Of a DNA stretch of 64,000 nt, positions 30,385 through 38,907 are shown one piece after another. Position 1 is the first letter of the stretch. Every line of letters starts with the position of its first letter. The stretch is from Bacilli bacterium. Its GTDB lineage: Bacteria; Bacillota_I; Bacilli_A; RF39; UBA660. The notes below the pieces were generated by a model. The model was not told the DNA's origin, did not search any database, and was given only the letters and a program-made list of their open reading frames with translations. The position numbers and the translations under genes were made by a program. Location of the stretch: the NCBI GenBank assembly GCA_017473105.1, contig JAFUNE010000008.1:124001-188000 (forward strand), read 5' to 3'.

Positions 30385-32419
30385 ATTTATTTTGAATATC
30401 TCCATTTTCCCCTTGAGTATTAACAATAACAGGATTTTCATTTATAACCATATTTTCTATAACCACTCTTTGAGCTTGTACTTGTGGAAGTTGAGTTAAA
30501 ACTTGTCCTTGTTCTACTTGAGGTGCAACCATTTGAGGAGTTGCCACTTGAGAAGTTACAACTTGAGGAGTACTAACAACATTAGAGTTTCCACTACCAA
30601 ACACAGAATACAATTTTTTAGCAATCATCTCTCTTGAAAAAGGTTTTGCCATATATCCATCAAATCCCATTGATTTATATCTCTCTTCAGCACCACTCAT
30701 AGCGTCAGCAGTTAATGCAATAACTGGAGTTTTAAAATTTGGGAAAGATTTTAAATGTTTAATTGTTTCTTCTCCACCCATAACAGGCATTAATATATCA
30801 AGTAAAACTAAATCATAAGTATTACCTTGATTAATTTTCTCAATACACTCTTTACCATTATGAGCTTCATCAACTAAGAAATTATAACTTTTAATCGCTT
30901 TATTTAAAACTTTAATATTAAGTTCATTATCATCTACAATTAATAACTTTTTACCAGAATAATCAATATTAATTTCATCAAAAGCAAGTTGTTCTTTTAA
31001 TTTATTTAATTCTTCTTCACTACCAATTACTTGAGGAATCATTACTCTAAATATACTACCTTTTTTATACTCACTTTGTACATCTAAAGTACCATTCATA
31101 AGTTCAATTAAATCTTTTGTAATTGATAAACCAAGACCAGTTCCTTGAACAGAAGAAACTTTTTCAACTTGAAGTCTTTCAAATTTAGCAAATAACTTAT
31201 CTTTATCTTCTTCTTTAATACCATTACCAGTATCACGAACAGATATATCTAAAGCATTAGATTCACTTATCCAATCAACTTTAAATTCAACTTGACCTTT
31301 CTCAGTATACTTAATTGCATTACTTAAGAAATTATTTATAATTTGTTTAATTCTAAGTCTATCTCCATATAAAACTTTAGGAATATTAGGAGAAATATTA
31401 ATAATGAAATCAATAGGTTTCTCAGCAACCTTAGTTCTCATAATCTTACTTAAACTTTCAAATTCTTCACGAGGATTATAATAAGTATTAACAATTTCTA
31501 ACTTACCACTCTCAATTTTAGAGATATCTAAAATATTACCAACAATCTCAAGTAAAGTATTTGAAGCATTTATAATATCTTCACTATCTTCACGAACATC
31601 TTCAGGAACAGAATGTTTAAATGACTCAATATCCTCACTTAAACCAATAATCGCATTTAATGGTGTTCTAAGTTCATGAGACATGCTAGCAACAAACTCA
31701 CTCTTAGCTTTACTAGCATTAATAGCAGCAAGTTTTGCTTGCTCTTCTAGTTCTGCAAGTTTTGCATCAGGATTTTCAATAGTAAAATACATTACAAAAG
31801 TAACTAAGAAATGCATAAATACAAACATATTTAATTCCGGATTAAATCTTTGTATTATAAACACTATTATACTTAATAAAACCAATAAAAATACAGGTAC
31901 ATATTCCCTTTTAGGAACATTTTTAAAATTCCTAAGTAAAAATAACAAAATTGCACAAGCACAAATTCCAGTGACAGTATAACTAAATATTACAGCAGGA
32001 CCTTCCATAAATATATGACCATTTGATGAAGCAATTTCCATGGGTAATAGCATGATACATATTACAGACACAAGCATTAATACTGCATAAAATATTTTTG
32101 CCCTATCAAGTAATTTGGTAAAATTTTGGCTATTTTTATAACTAATATAAAAAACATATACAGAAAATAAATAAGTCCACATAAAATAGTAAATAAAATA
32201 TACCCTTGAAACTAACTCTATTAACAAGTTATTTCCAGTATTATAATAAATATTATATCCAAGAATATCTAAAACTAACCCAATAAAATTAGCAATTATC
32301 ATATATGAATATATTCTGTTTTCTACTTTTTTAGTTTTTCTTCTAAAAAAATAAAATAAACCCATTAAGATAATCAATACTAAACAACATATTGAAAATG
32401 AAAAACTTACTATCTGCAT
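30383..32419 (-). CDS. Hybrid sensor histidine kinase with receiver domain, 678 aa
   Basis: Membrane sensor kinase. Start ATG 32419 is chosen for AGAGGTG; an in-frame ATG 16 codons upstream has no ribosome site. The N-terminal ~220 residues hold seven membrane helices, a 7TM-type sensor. A short helix leads to the HisKA domain with phospho-acceptor H248 (SMSHELRTP), then the HATPase domain with N box NNFLSNAIKYT, G1 RDTGNGI and G2 GTGLGLS. A C-terminal receiver has D541 (LLDILMP), T in ALTA and K in AKPFS. The last ~65 residues are a Pro/Gln/Val-rich low-complexity tail (VSTPQVV, QVEQGQV). No separate response regulator or Hpt protein is nearby, so the output is unknown. Confidence 0.92.
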   Translation of the reverse strand: MQIVSFSFSICCLVLIILMGLFYFFRRKTKKVENRIYSYMIIANFIGLVLDILGYNIYYNTGNNLLIELVSRVYFIYYFMWTYLFSVYVFYISYKNSQNFTKLLDRAKIFYAVLMLVSVICIMLLPMEIASSNGHIFMEGPAVIFSYTVTGICACAILLFLLRNFKNVPKREYVPVFLLVLLSIIVFIIQRFNPELNMFVFMHFLVTFVMYFTIENPDAKLAELEEQAKLAAINASKAKSEFVASMSHELRTPLNAIIGLSEDIESFKHSVPEDVREDSEDIINASNTLLEIVGNILDISKIESGKLEIVNTYYNPREEFESLSKIMRTKVAEKPIDFIINISPNIPKVLYGDRLRIKQIINNFLSNAIKYTEKGQVEFKVDWISESNALDISVRDTGNGIKEEDKDKLFAKFERLQVEKVSSVQGTGLGLSITKDLIELMNGTLDVQSEYKKGSIFRVMIPQVIGSEEELNKLKEQLAFDEINIDYSGKKLLIVDDNELNIKVLNKAIKSYNFLVDEAHNGKECIEKINQGNTYDLVLLDILMPVMGGEETIKHLKSFPNFKTPVIALTADAMSGAEERYKSMGFDGYMAKPFSREMIAKKLYSVFGSGNSNVVSTPQVVTSQVATPQMVAPQVEQGQVLTQLPQVQAQRVVIENMVINENPVIVNTQGENGDIQNK

Positions 32420-32474
32420 ACAATTCACCTCTATTATAATTATACATATATAATTTTTATTTTTCAATTAAAAA

Positions 32475-32503
32475 AAGTATAAAACATTATTTGTTTTATA
32501 CTT
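32475..32503 (-). terminator. Terminator of the acyl-adenylating enzyme gene
   Basis: 12-bp stem AAGTATAAAACA/TGTTTTATACTT with a five-base loop, then six T on the minus strand. Confidence 0.85.
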
Positions 32504-34394
32504 ATTTCTTAAATGCTTCAACATGAACTAATTTAAGTTCTTTAACATTATTATTTTTCATATAATCTATACCAGAAGCATCTAAAAGTTGTTTTGTATC
32601 TATTTTTCCACCTAAATTAATTGGCATATAATCAACAAACACATATTCAAAAGGAATACTTGTTTCTTCTAATCCTTCTTTGCACATTTCTTCTATTTCA
32701 TATTTAGTAACTTCTAAATCATATCCTTCTTTTAATTTAATAAAAGCAAGAGGCACCATTTGATCAATAGGATGTTCAACACCAATAACCTTACAACTAT
32801 CAACACCAGGATGTTCTAGTATTTTTTTTGCAATAGTACTTGGATGAACATTAAAACAATTTCTCATAAATATTTCTTTAATTCTATCAGTAATATACAC
32901 TTGACCATCTTCATCAATATGCCCTAAGTCACCCATATGTAACCATAATGTTCCATCTGAATGGGTTTTTAATACATTTTCAGTTTCAGCTTTATTATTA
33001 AAGTACTCTGTCATTAATGTAGGACCTGTTATACATAACTCACCAGTTTGACCTGTTAATACTTCTTCATCTGTTCCAGGAATAAAAACACCCATATTTT
33101 CAAGTGCCAATGGAATTCCAACTCCACCAAATTTATATGCACCTTTTTTAGCAAAAGTGGAAGCACCACCATTTTCAGTACAACCAAGTCCTTGTCTTAC
33201 ATAAATATCACCATCATCTTCTGTCATAGCGCAATTATTAAGTTTAGATTCAACTTTCTTATCAAGAGTAGCACCACCTGATACCATATTTTTTTGAGGT
33301 GGTAAATCTATTGGCTGATTTCCTAAATCTTTTAATATATTTTCATAATGTACAGGCCCACCCGTATAATGTTGAGGTTTGTATTTTCTTAACAACGGTA
33401 AAATATGAGTATTTAATTCAGGAATTATTATAGTTTCAAGACCACAATTTGCAGAATATAATGTTACAGCTAAACCATAACTAATTGACTGCATCATAGT
33501 ATCAAGCAGTAAATCACCTTCTGCAATATTCATGTCACCATACATGTGTTGTAAAGTCATAGCATTTAAACTTTCATTAGTCAAACAAACGCCTTTTGGA
33601 GTACCTGTAGTACCACTAGTACCAATGATAATAGCAGTTTGATTCGGAACAAATACAGAATCTATTTTTCCCTTTACGCCTTTACTTAAGGAATAAAATT
33701 CATCCCATGAAATATTTTCTTTTCTATATAAATAATTTGGTTTTTCTTCTTTTTTTAATTTATCTTTAAATTGCATAGTTTTTCTTAAAAAAGATGGTAA
33801 AGACTCATCACCATTTAATAACACAACATCTTGTAAATCAGAATTTCCTTCAATTTTATCTTTATACTTCGAATAAAGTCCCGAGAAAACAAATAATTTC
33901 GAAATTTTATTTTCTCTCATTATTTGATCAAATACTTGAGGTGATATTAATGGATTTAAAGGATATGAAATTGCGCCTATCATATTTAAAGCATATATAA
34001 GTTCTCTACATTCAGGAACATTAGGTAAAACTAAAGGAACGATATCTCCTTGTTTAACACCAATTTTATTTAAAGAAATAGCAATTTTATTTATTCTTTT
34101 TAAATAATCTCTAAAATTCGTTTTAAATCCAAAATATCTAATAACAGGTTTATCTAACATTTTTTGACTATTTTGCTCAAGAAGTTGATAAATCGATTGA
34201 TTTGGTATTTGAATATCATTTATACTTTCAGGATAATATTTTAACCAAGGTTTATCAATACTTGCATATCCTACTGGTGGACCTTGCAATTCACCTGTGG
34301 CATACTTTCTTAATTCTAAATCTCTCAACTTTTTTTCTTTTTCACTTAACTCAGCAATCTTTTTCTTATACTCTATTAAATCCTCTTTATTCAT
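32502..34394 (-). CDS. AMP-forming acyl-CoA synthetase / adenylating enzyme, 630 aa
   Basis: Member of the ANL adenylate-forming superfamily, which activates a carboxylate as acyl-AMP. The phosphate-binding loop GTSGTTGTPKG is near residue 250, the Y/W-motif region QGLGCTENGG carries the conserved T-E, the hinge aspartate is in MGDLGHIDEDGQVYITDRIKE, and the C-terminal catalytic lysine is in LGGKIDTKQL. Substrate unknown; a fatty or branched acid is plausible. ATG 34394 is preferred (AAAGGAG) over an upstream in-frame start. It has its own promoter and terminator, so its placement beside the histidine kinase may not mean shared function. Confidence 0.88.
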   Translation of the reverse strand: MNKEDLIEYKKKIAELSEKEKKLRDLELRKYATGELQGPPVGYASIDKPWLKYYPESINDIQIPNQSIYQLLEQNSQKMLDKPVIRYFGFKTNFRDYLKRINKIAISLNKIGVKQGDIVPLVLPNVPECRELIYALNMIGAISYPLNPLISPQVFDQIMRENKISKLFVFSGLYSKYKDKIEGNSDLQDVVLLNGDESLPSFLRKTMQFKDKLKKEEKPNYLYRKENISWDEFYSLSKGVKGKIDSVFVPNQTAIIIGTSGTTGTPKGVCLTNESLNAMTLQHMYGDMNIAEGDLLLDTMMQSISYGLAVTLYSANCGLETIIIPELNTHILPLLRKYKPQHYTGGPVHYENILKDLGNQPIDLPPQKNMVSGGATLDKKVESKLNNCAMTEDDGDIYVRQGLGCTENGGASTFAKKGAYKFGGVGIPLALENMGVFIPGTDEEVLTGQTGELCITGPTLMTEYFNNKAETENVLKTHSDGTLWLHMGDLGHIDEDGQVYITDRIKEIFMRNCFNVHPSTIAKKILEHPGVDSCKVIGVEHPIDQMVPLAFIKLKEGYDLEVTKYEIEEMCKEGLEETSIPFEYVFVDYMPINLGGKIDTKQLLDASGIDYMKNNNVKELKLVHVEAFKK

Positions 34395-34422
34395 AGCAGA
34401 TTCTCCTTTACACATTACCTTG

Positions 34423-34451
34423 ATAATAACAAATAATGTATTTATATGCAA
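34423..34451 (-). promoter_or_regulatory. Promoter of the acyl-adenylating enzyme gene
   Basis: TTGCAT (34451-34446), 17-base spacer, TATTAT (34428-34423) on the minus strand, about 28 bases before the ATG. Confidence 0.6.
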
Positions 34452-34482
34452 ATGTTGTGTATCATTTTTGATACCAAAGAAA

Positions 34483-34502
34483 AAGTAGTATAAATACTAC
34501 TT
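34483..34502 (-). terminator. Terminator of the FHA-ABC/Ser-Thr kinase operon
   Basis: 8-bp stem AAGTAGTA/TACTACTT with a four-base loop at the kinase stop codon, then TTTCTTTGG on the minus strand. Confidence 0.7.
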
Positions 34503-36534
34503 AATCATATTTAATTTTAGCAGAAACTACATCATACTTTTCACACTTTCCACCATTAAGAGTATAAACTCTAGAACAAGTATATTTTTTAACCGCTTGT
34601 AAAAATTCTTCACGATAACAATTTACTCCACTAGCTACATACCCATCAGGACAAGAATACATACCAACAGCATCTGTAGATATAGTTGTGTAACATTTTT
34701 TTCCTTTTAATGTAGCACTATCTGGACAAATATACTTAACAGTAGCCGCCATACCTGTTGTTTTAGCACACTCACTTCCAATAGAAACGTAACCTGATGG
34801 ACAAACAAACTTTAAAGTAGCAGGTTTTGTTTCAGTAGTCTTATAAACACAACTACCATCACTACTAAGTATACCTTCATTACAAGTATAAGATAGTTTA
34901 GCACTTTCCGTATAATGACATTTCATATCTCTATAATTATATGTTCCTTTTGTACATGATGGTGTATAAAACCACATACTTTGTGGAGACTCAGTATACT
35001 CACACATAGTACCATTTAATACTCCACCTGATGAACATGTATATTTTTGAGTTGGCTGACTTGTTTTAGAAATTGTCTTTGTACAAGTATTACCTGACAT
35101 CGTATAAGAAGAATCATCACATGCATATGACTTTGTAGCAGGAACATTTGAAACAGTAACACACTGATCACCAGAAGAAATATATCCACTAGGACACTTA
35201 TATGTAGCAACCGCATCAACTGACTCTACTTTCTCACACTTTTCTCCTTTTAAAGTAAATCCATCTAAACATTCATATTTATAAACAACTTCCTTAACAT
35301 CATCACTTACACACAAGTCACCAGCAAGTGTATAACCACTTTTACATGTATAACTTACTTTAGCATCAATTGACTCAATTGTTTTTTGACATTTTTTTCG
35401 CTCATTTAAAACATATCCATCAGGACAATAATAATTCCCTTTAACACAAAATCCATTCTTATTAACATATCCAACTTTACATGTTTTAGTAAGTGAATAA
35501 TGCATAAATAAAAAACAAGGAATCATTAACAATATTAAAATTAATAAAACTTTTTTAAAACTTATCTTTATTTTTTTATTACATTTTTTATTTTCATTAA
35601 TATTCTTTTTAGGTTGATTACTAACTAGTTTTTCATCATAAATACTTAAAGTAGTTTCATTCTCACTAGGAACAAAATCAATTTCTTTAATATGATTTTC
35701 TTTAGGAAGAATTTTTTGAAGAGCTTCCTTCATATCACTAATATTTTTAAATCTATCTTTTTTATTATAAGAACATGCTTTTAATACTATACCCATAAGT
35801 TCATTTTGAACATCAAATATTTCAGGAATTATACTCTCATTCATTCTTATTTCAAAAGCATCTTTTAAAGGAATATTATCACTTACAAAAGGTAAATTAC
35901 CAGATAATAAATAATACATCACTATTCCAAGTGAGTATTGATCAGCTCTAAAATCAATTTTCTCCTTTTTATAAACTTCAGGAGAAACATAATTTAGTGT
36001 AGCATATACATTTGAACTTTTACTTCCACTAATACAAGCAGAACCAAAATCTCCTAATTTATAATTGTTTTCACCTACAAATATATTACCAGGTTTAATA
36101 TCACCATGAACAATATCTTTCTTTTCAAGTTCTAAAAGTGCTTCACACATATCAAGCGAAATCTTAATTACATCTTCTTCACTTATTTGTTTATCTTTAA
36201 AAAATGTTTTAATATCTTCTACATATTCAAGTTTTAGATAATAATCATCTTTATCAATAATAACATCATATAATTTAATAATATAATCAGAATTAAATTT
36301 CTTTAAAGTTTCTATTTCATTATTAATTTGACTCTTAGAAAATTCTATTATTTCATTTTTTGAAACATATCCATCTTCAAGTAATTTATTTATCTTTTCT
36401 TCACTTAATTGAACAGATAATTTCTTTAATGCATATACATTTTCTTCTTCATCAACTACTTTATATATAACCCCAAATCCACCGGTATTATTTGTTTCTA
36501 TAATTTTATATTTATTAAGTAATTTTTCTTTCAT
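34501..36534 (-). CDS. Receptor-type Ser/Thr protein kinase with 13 Cys-pair ectodomain repeats, 677 aa
   Basis: Membrane Hanks-type kinase. The kinase domain (residues about 8-270) has a glycine loop TGGFGVIYKV, VAIK-type lysine in YALKKL, catalytic HGDIKPGN (143-150, D145) and DFG (162-164), so it should be active. A membrane helix (about 326-346) is followed by ~330 extracytoplasmic residues made of 13 units of ~25 residues, each with a cysteine pair, pattern C-P/K-x-GYxLxGxxC (e.g. CPDGYVLNERKKC, CPSGYVSIGSEC). These resemble EGF-like or ephrin-receptor-type modules and differ from the PASTA repeats usual in Firmicutes. The ATG overlaps the FHA-transporter stop (TAATATG), so both are one operon. 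Confidence 0.9.
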   Translation of the reverse strand: MKEKLLNKYKIIETNNTGGFGVIYKVVDEEENVYALKKLSVQLSEEKINKLLEDGYVSKNEIIEFSKSQINNEIETLKKFNSDYIIKLYDVIIDKDDYYLKLEYVEDIKTFFKDKQISEEDVIKISLDMCEALLELEKKDIVHGDIKPGNIFVGENNYKLGDFGSACISGSKSSNVYATLNYVSPEVYKKEKIDFRADQYSLGIVMYYLLSGNLPFVSDNIPLKDAFEIRMNESIIPEIFDVQNELMGIVLKACSYNKKDRFKNISDMKEALQKILPKENHIKEIDFVPSENETTLSIYDEKLVSNQPKKNINENKKCNKKIKISFKKVLLILILLMIPCFLFMHYSLTKTCKVGYVNKNGFCVKGNYYCPDGYVLNERKKCQKTIESIDAKVSYTCKSGYTLAGDLCVSDDVKEVVYKYECLDGFTLKGEKCEKVESVDAVATYKCPSGYISSGDQCVTVSNVPATKSYACDDSSYTMSGNTCTKTISKTSQPTQKYTCSSGGVLNGTMCEYTESPQSMWFYTPSCTKGTYNYRDMKCHYTESAKLSYTCNEGILSSDGSCVYKTTETKPATLKFVCPSGYVSIGSECAKTTGMAATVKYICPDSATLKGKKCYTTISTDAVGMYSCPDGYVASGVNCYREEFLQAVKKYTCSRVYTLNGGKCEKYDVVSAKIKYD

Positions 36535-36535
36535 A

Positions 36536-38836
36536 TTATCTACCACTCTCTAACTGAATTTTTAAAATAAAATAACTTATCATAGAAAAAATTAAAGACA
36601 TAAGTAACATCATAAATAAATCAAAACTTAAATGATTTAAAGAAAATGTATAATAACTTTCAATAGTTCTAACATAACCAGGAATTGCTTCTTGTATTTC
36701 ACTAACCAAACTATTTAAATCATTAATAGTACCAAGAGCTTCAACTGACCATCTACATATTGTTAAATTAGATAATTTTCCAACTATACCTCCTAAAGGA
36801 AACAATATACCAGAAAACAATAATTGTGGAATTAATAATAATGTAGGCATTGTCATAGCAGTAGCTGAATCCTTAGCAATAGCCGAAACAACTAGCCCCA
36901 TAGAAGAAGCAGTAAATGTGGTTAAAAATACAATTACTATTGTTTCTAATACCCAATTAAATAAAAGTCCAGTTTGAGGAACATTAACAATTAAAACAAA
37001 TGTTACAACTAATAAAATAGATTGAATAATTGCAACTATTATTAAATAAGTTAATTTTGAAAGAATATATGCAGATAACCTTAAATCTGCCATATGTTCC
37101 TTTTGAAGTATAACTCTCTCCTTACAAATTTCTTGAATAGAATTCAATAGTCCAAGCCATATCGCAGCATTAGACATGGTAAAAATAATTGATTTTGTTT
37201 CTTCATACGAATAAAAAATATTATCAGTAACAACAAGAGTTAACAAAAATGCAAGTAATGGAGCTTGACCAAATAACATTAATAATTGTTGTTTATTATT
37301 AAATAAAGCTTTAAATTTTCTTCTAACTAAAGTAAAAAATTGTTTAGAAAAACTCTTAGATTTTATAGTACTTTTTGGTTTAATATTTTTCTTATCGCTT
37401 TCTTCTTTTTCTTTTATATTTGATTTTTTAAACTTTTCTTTCCAACTATCAACATCTTCATTGATTTTATTATAAATATCTACAAAATCATCTACTTTAA
37501 AAAACTTAAGAGCATCCTCTGGTTTACCATCAAAACATAATTTTCCACCATAACCAAAGAAAACAACTTTATCACATAAATGTAAATTAAGCGTATTATG
37601 AGTAACTAATATTATAGTTTTACCACTATCAGACATCTTCCTTAAAGTTTTCATAAGACTTCTTTCTGTACCTGGGTCTAATCCACTTGTAGGTTCATCT
37701 AAAAAGAATAAATGAGGGTCAGCAATCAATTCAACAGCAATACATGCTCTCTTTTGTTGACCACCTGATAAACTTTTAATCATAACATCTTTTTTATCAA
37801 GCATTTCAACAATTTCAAGAACTTCATTAATTCTATTAAGTTTCTCTTCTTTGGTAGCATCCTCAGGCATTCTCAAATTAGCAGCATATTTTAACATATC
37901 AAATAGTGTTAAATCATCAAATATAATATTTTCTTGAGGTACATATCCTATCAAGTTTTTAAGAACAGAATAATTCTCATATAAATCAACACCATTTAAA
38001 AGAACACGACCACTAGTAGCACGAGTAACACCACTAATACATTTCATAAAAGTAGATTTACCAGCACCACTACCACCTACAAAAGCAATAAACTCACCAG
38101 GATTTGCAACAAAATCAACATGTTCAGATATATTCTTTTTCTTAGATTTAACTTTAACAGTTTTAACAACATCAATAGCCTCTATTTTCACACCATGTTC
38201 ATTTGATTGATATAATATTTTATCATTATCATAAATTAATTTAATATTATTGATAATAAAAACATCTTTATCCCTAAGTCTAACTTCTTCATTTAAAATC
38301 TTATTATCAATAATTATGCCACCACTTTTATCATAATTATCTAAATAATAACCTTCATCTCTTTTAATAATTTTAGCATGATAATTAGCAATAGTAACAC
38401 TATCAAGAACTATATCACAATCTTTATTTCTACCAATAACAATTTCATCTTTTTTAGATAAATTAAACGTATTCCATTTATCAGAATCCTTTTCAGTACT
38501 AAGAACCATCAATACACCTTGTACTAAAGGATCAAGAGGATTATCTATTTTAATAGTATCATTATATCCAATTACACAACCATCAAATAATAAAATATTA
38601 TTTATAAATAATCCATTCTTACTTTTATTATCATAAATAGAAATAGAATCATCATCTATTTTAAAATAACCATGTTTAGAAGAAACAATCGGAGAATCAA
38701 GTACAATATCGTTTTTCTTATCTCTACCAAACGTAATTATTTCCTTTTTAAAATCATTAAGTGAAATAGTTTTTATATCACCAGACTCTATTATAGAAAG
38801 AGTATATTCTTTTTTTCTTAATTTAATTTCTTCCAT
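36536..38836 (-). CDS. FHA-FHA-ABC transporter (ABCG/Rv1747-like), 766 aa
   Basis: Single polypeptide with two forkhead-associated phosphothreonine-binding domains, an ATPase and a membrane domain. FHA1 lies at about 31-80 (FGRDKKNDIVLD, SSKHG, NKSKNGLFIN) and FHA2 at about 127-175 (IGRNKDCDIVLD, YHAKI). The ATPase has Walker A GGSGAGKST (254-262), LSGGQQKR and LFFLDEPTSGLD with an intact catalytic Glu and THN switch. The C-terminal six-helix ABC2 domain (about 510-762) is in ABCG order. The same layout occurs in Mycobacterium Rv1747, which is phosphorylated by the neighbouring kinase PknF. The adjacent kinase gene here makes the same regulatory pairing likely (inference). Substrate unknown. 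Confidence 0.92.
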   Translation of the reverse strand: MEEIKLRKKEYTLSIIESGDIKTISLNDFKKEIITFGRDKKNDIVLDSPIVSSKHGYFKIDDDSISIYDNKSKNGLFINNILLFDGCVIGYNDTIKIDNPLDPLVQGVLMVLSTEKDSDKWNTFNLSKKDEIVIGRNKDCDIVLDSVTIANYHAKIIKRDEGYYLDNYDKSGGIIIDNKILNEEVRLRDKDVFIINNIKLIYDNDKILYQSNEHGVKIEAIDVVKTVKVKSKKKNISEHVDFVANPGEFIAFVGGSGAGKSTFMKCISGVTRATSGRVLLNGVDLYENYSVLKNLIGYVPQENIIFDDLTLFDMLKYAANLRMPEDATKEEKLNRINEVLEIVEMLDKKDVMIKSLSGGQQKRACIAVELIADPHLFFLDEPTSGLDPGTERSLMKTLRKMSDSGKTIILVTHNTLNLHLCDKVVFFGYGGKLCFDGKPEDALKFFKVDDFVDIYNKINEDVDSWKEKFKKSNIKEKEESDKKNIKPKSTIKSKSFSKQFFTLVRRKFKALFNNKQQLLMLFGQAPLLAFLLTLVVTDNIFYSYEETKSIIFTMSNAAIWLGLLNSIQEICKERVILQKEHMADLRLSAYILSKLTYLIIVAIIQSILLVVTFVLIVNVPQTGLLFNWVLETIVIVFLTTFTASSMGLVVSAIAKDSATAMTMPTLLLIPQLLFSGILFPLGGIVGKLSNLTICRWSVEALGTINDLNSLVSEIQEAIPGYVRTIESYYTFSLNHLSFDLFMMLLMSLIFSMISYFILKIQLESGR

Positions 38837-38855
38837 ATCTTCACCTATTATATTA

Positions 38856-38864
38856 ATTATACCA
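38856..38864 (-). promoter_or_regulatory. Extended -10 promoter of the FHA-ABC/kinase operon
   Basis: TGGTATAAT on the minus strand, followed by AGGTGA and ATG at 38836, within 20 bases. Confidence 0.65.
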
Positions 38865-38883
38865 CTTATTCAAAAATAAAGAA

Positions 38884-38907
38884 AAAGTAAAAGAAATCTT
38901 TTACTTT
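38884..38907 (-). terminator. Terminator of the hydrolase operon
   Basis: A perfect 10-bp stem AAAGTAAAAG/CTTTTACTTT with a four-base loop, then TTCTTTATTTTTG on the minus strand; overlaps the hydrolase stop. Confidence 0.8.
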
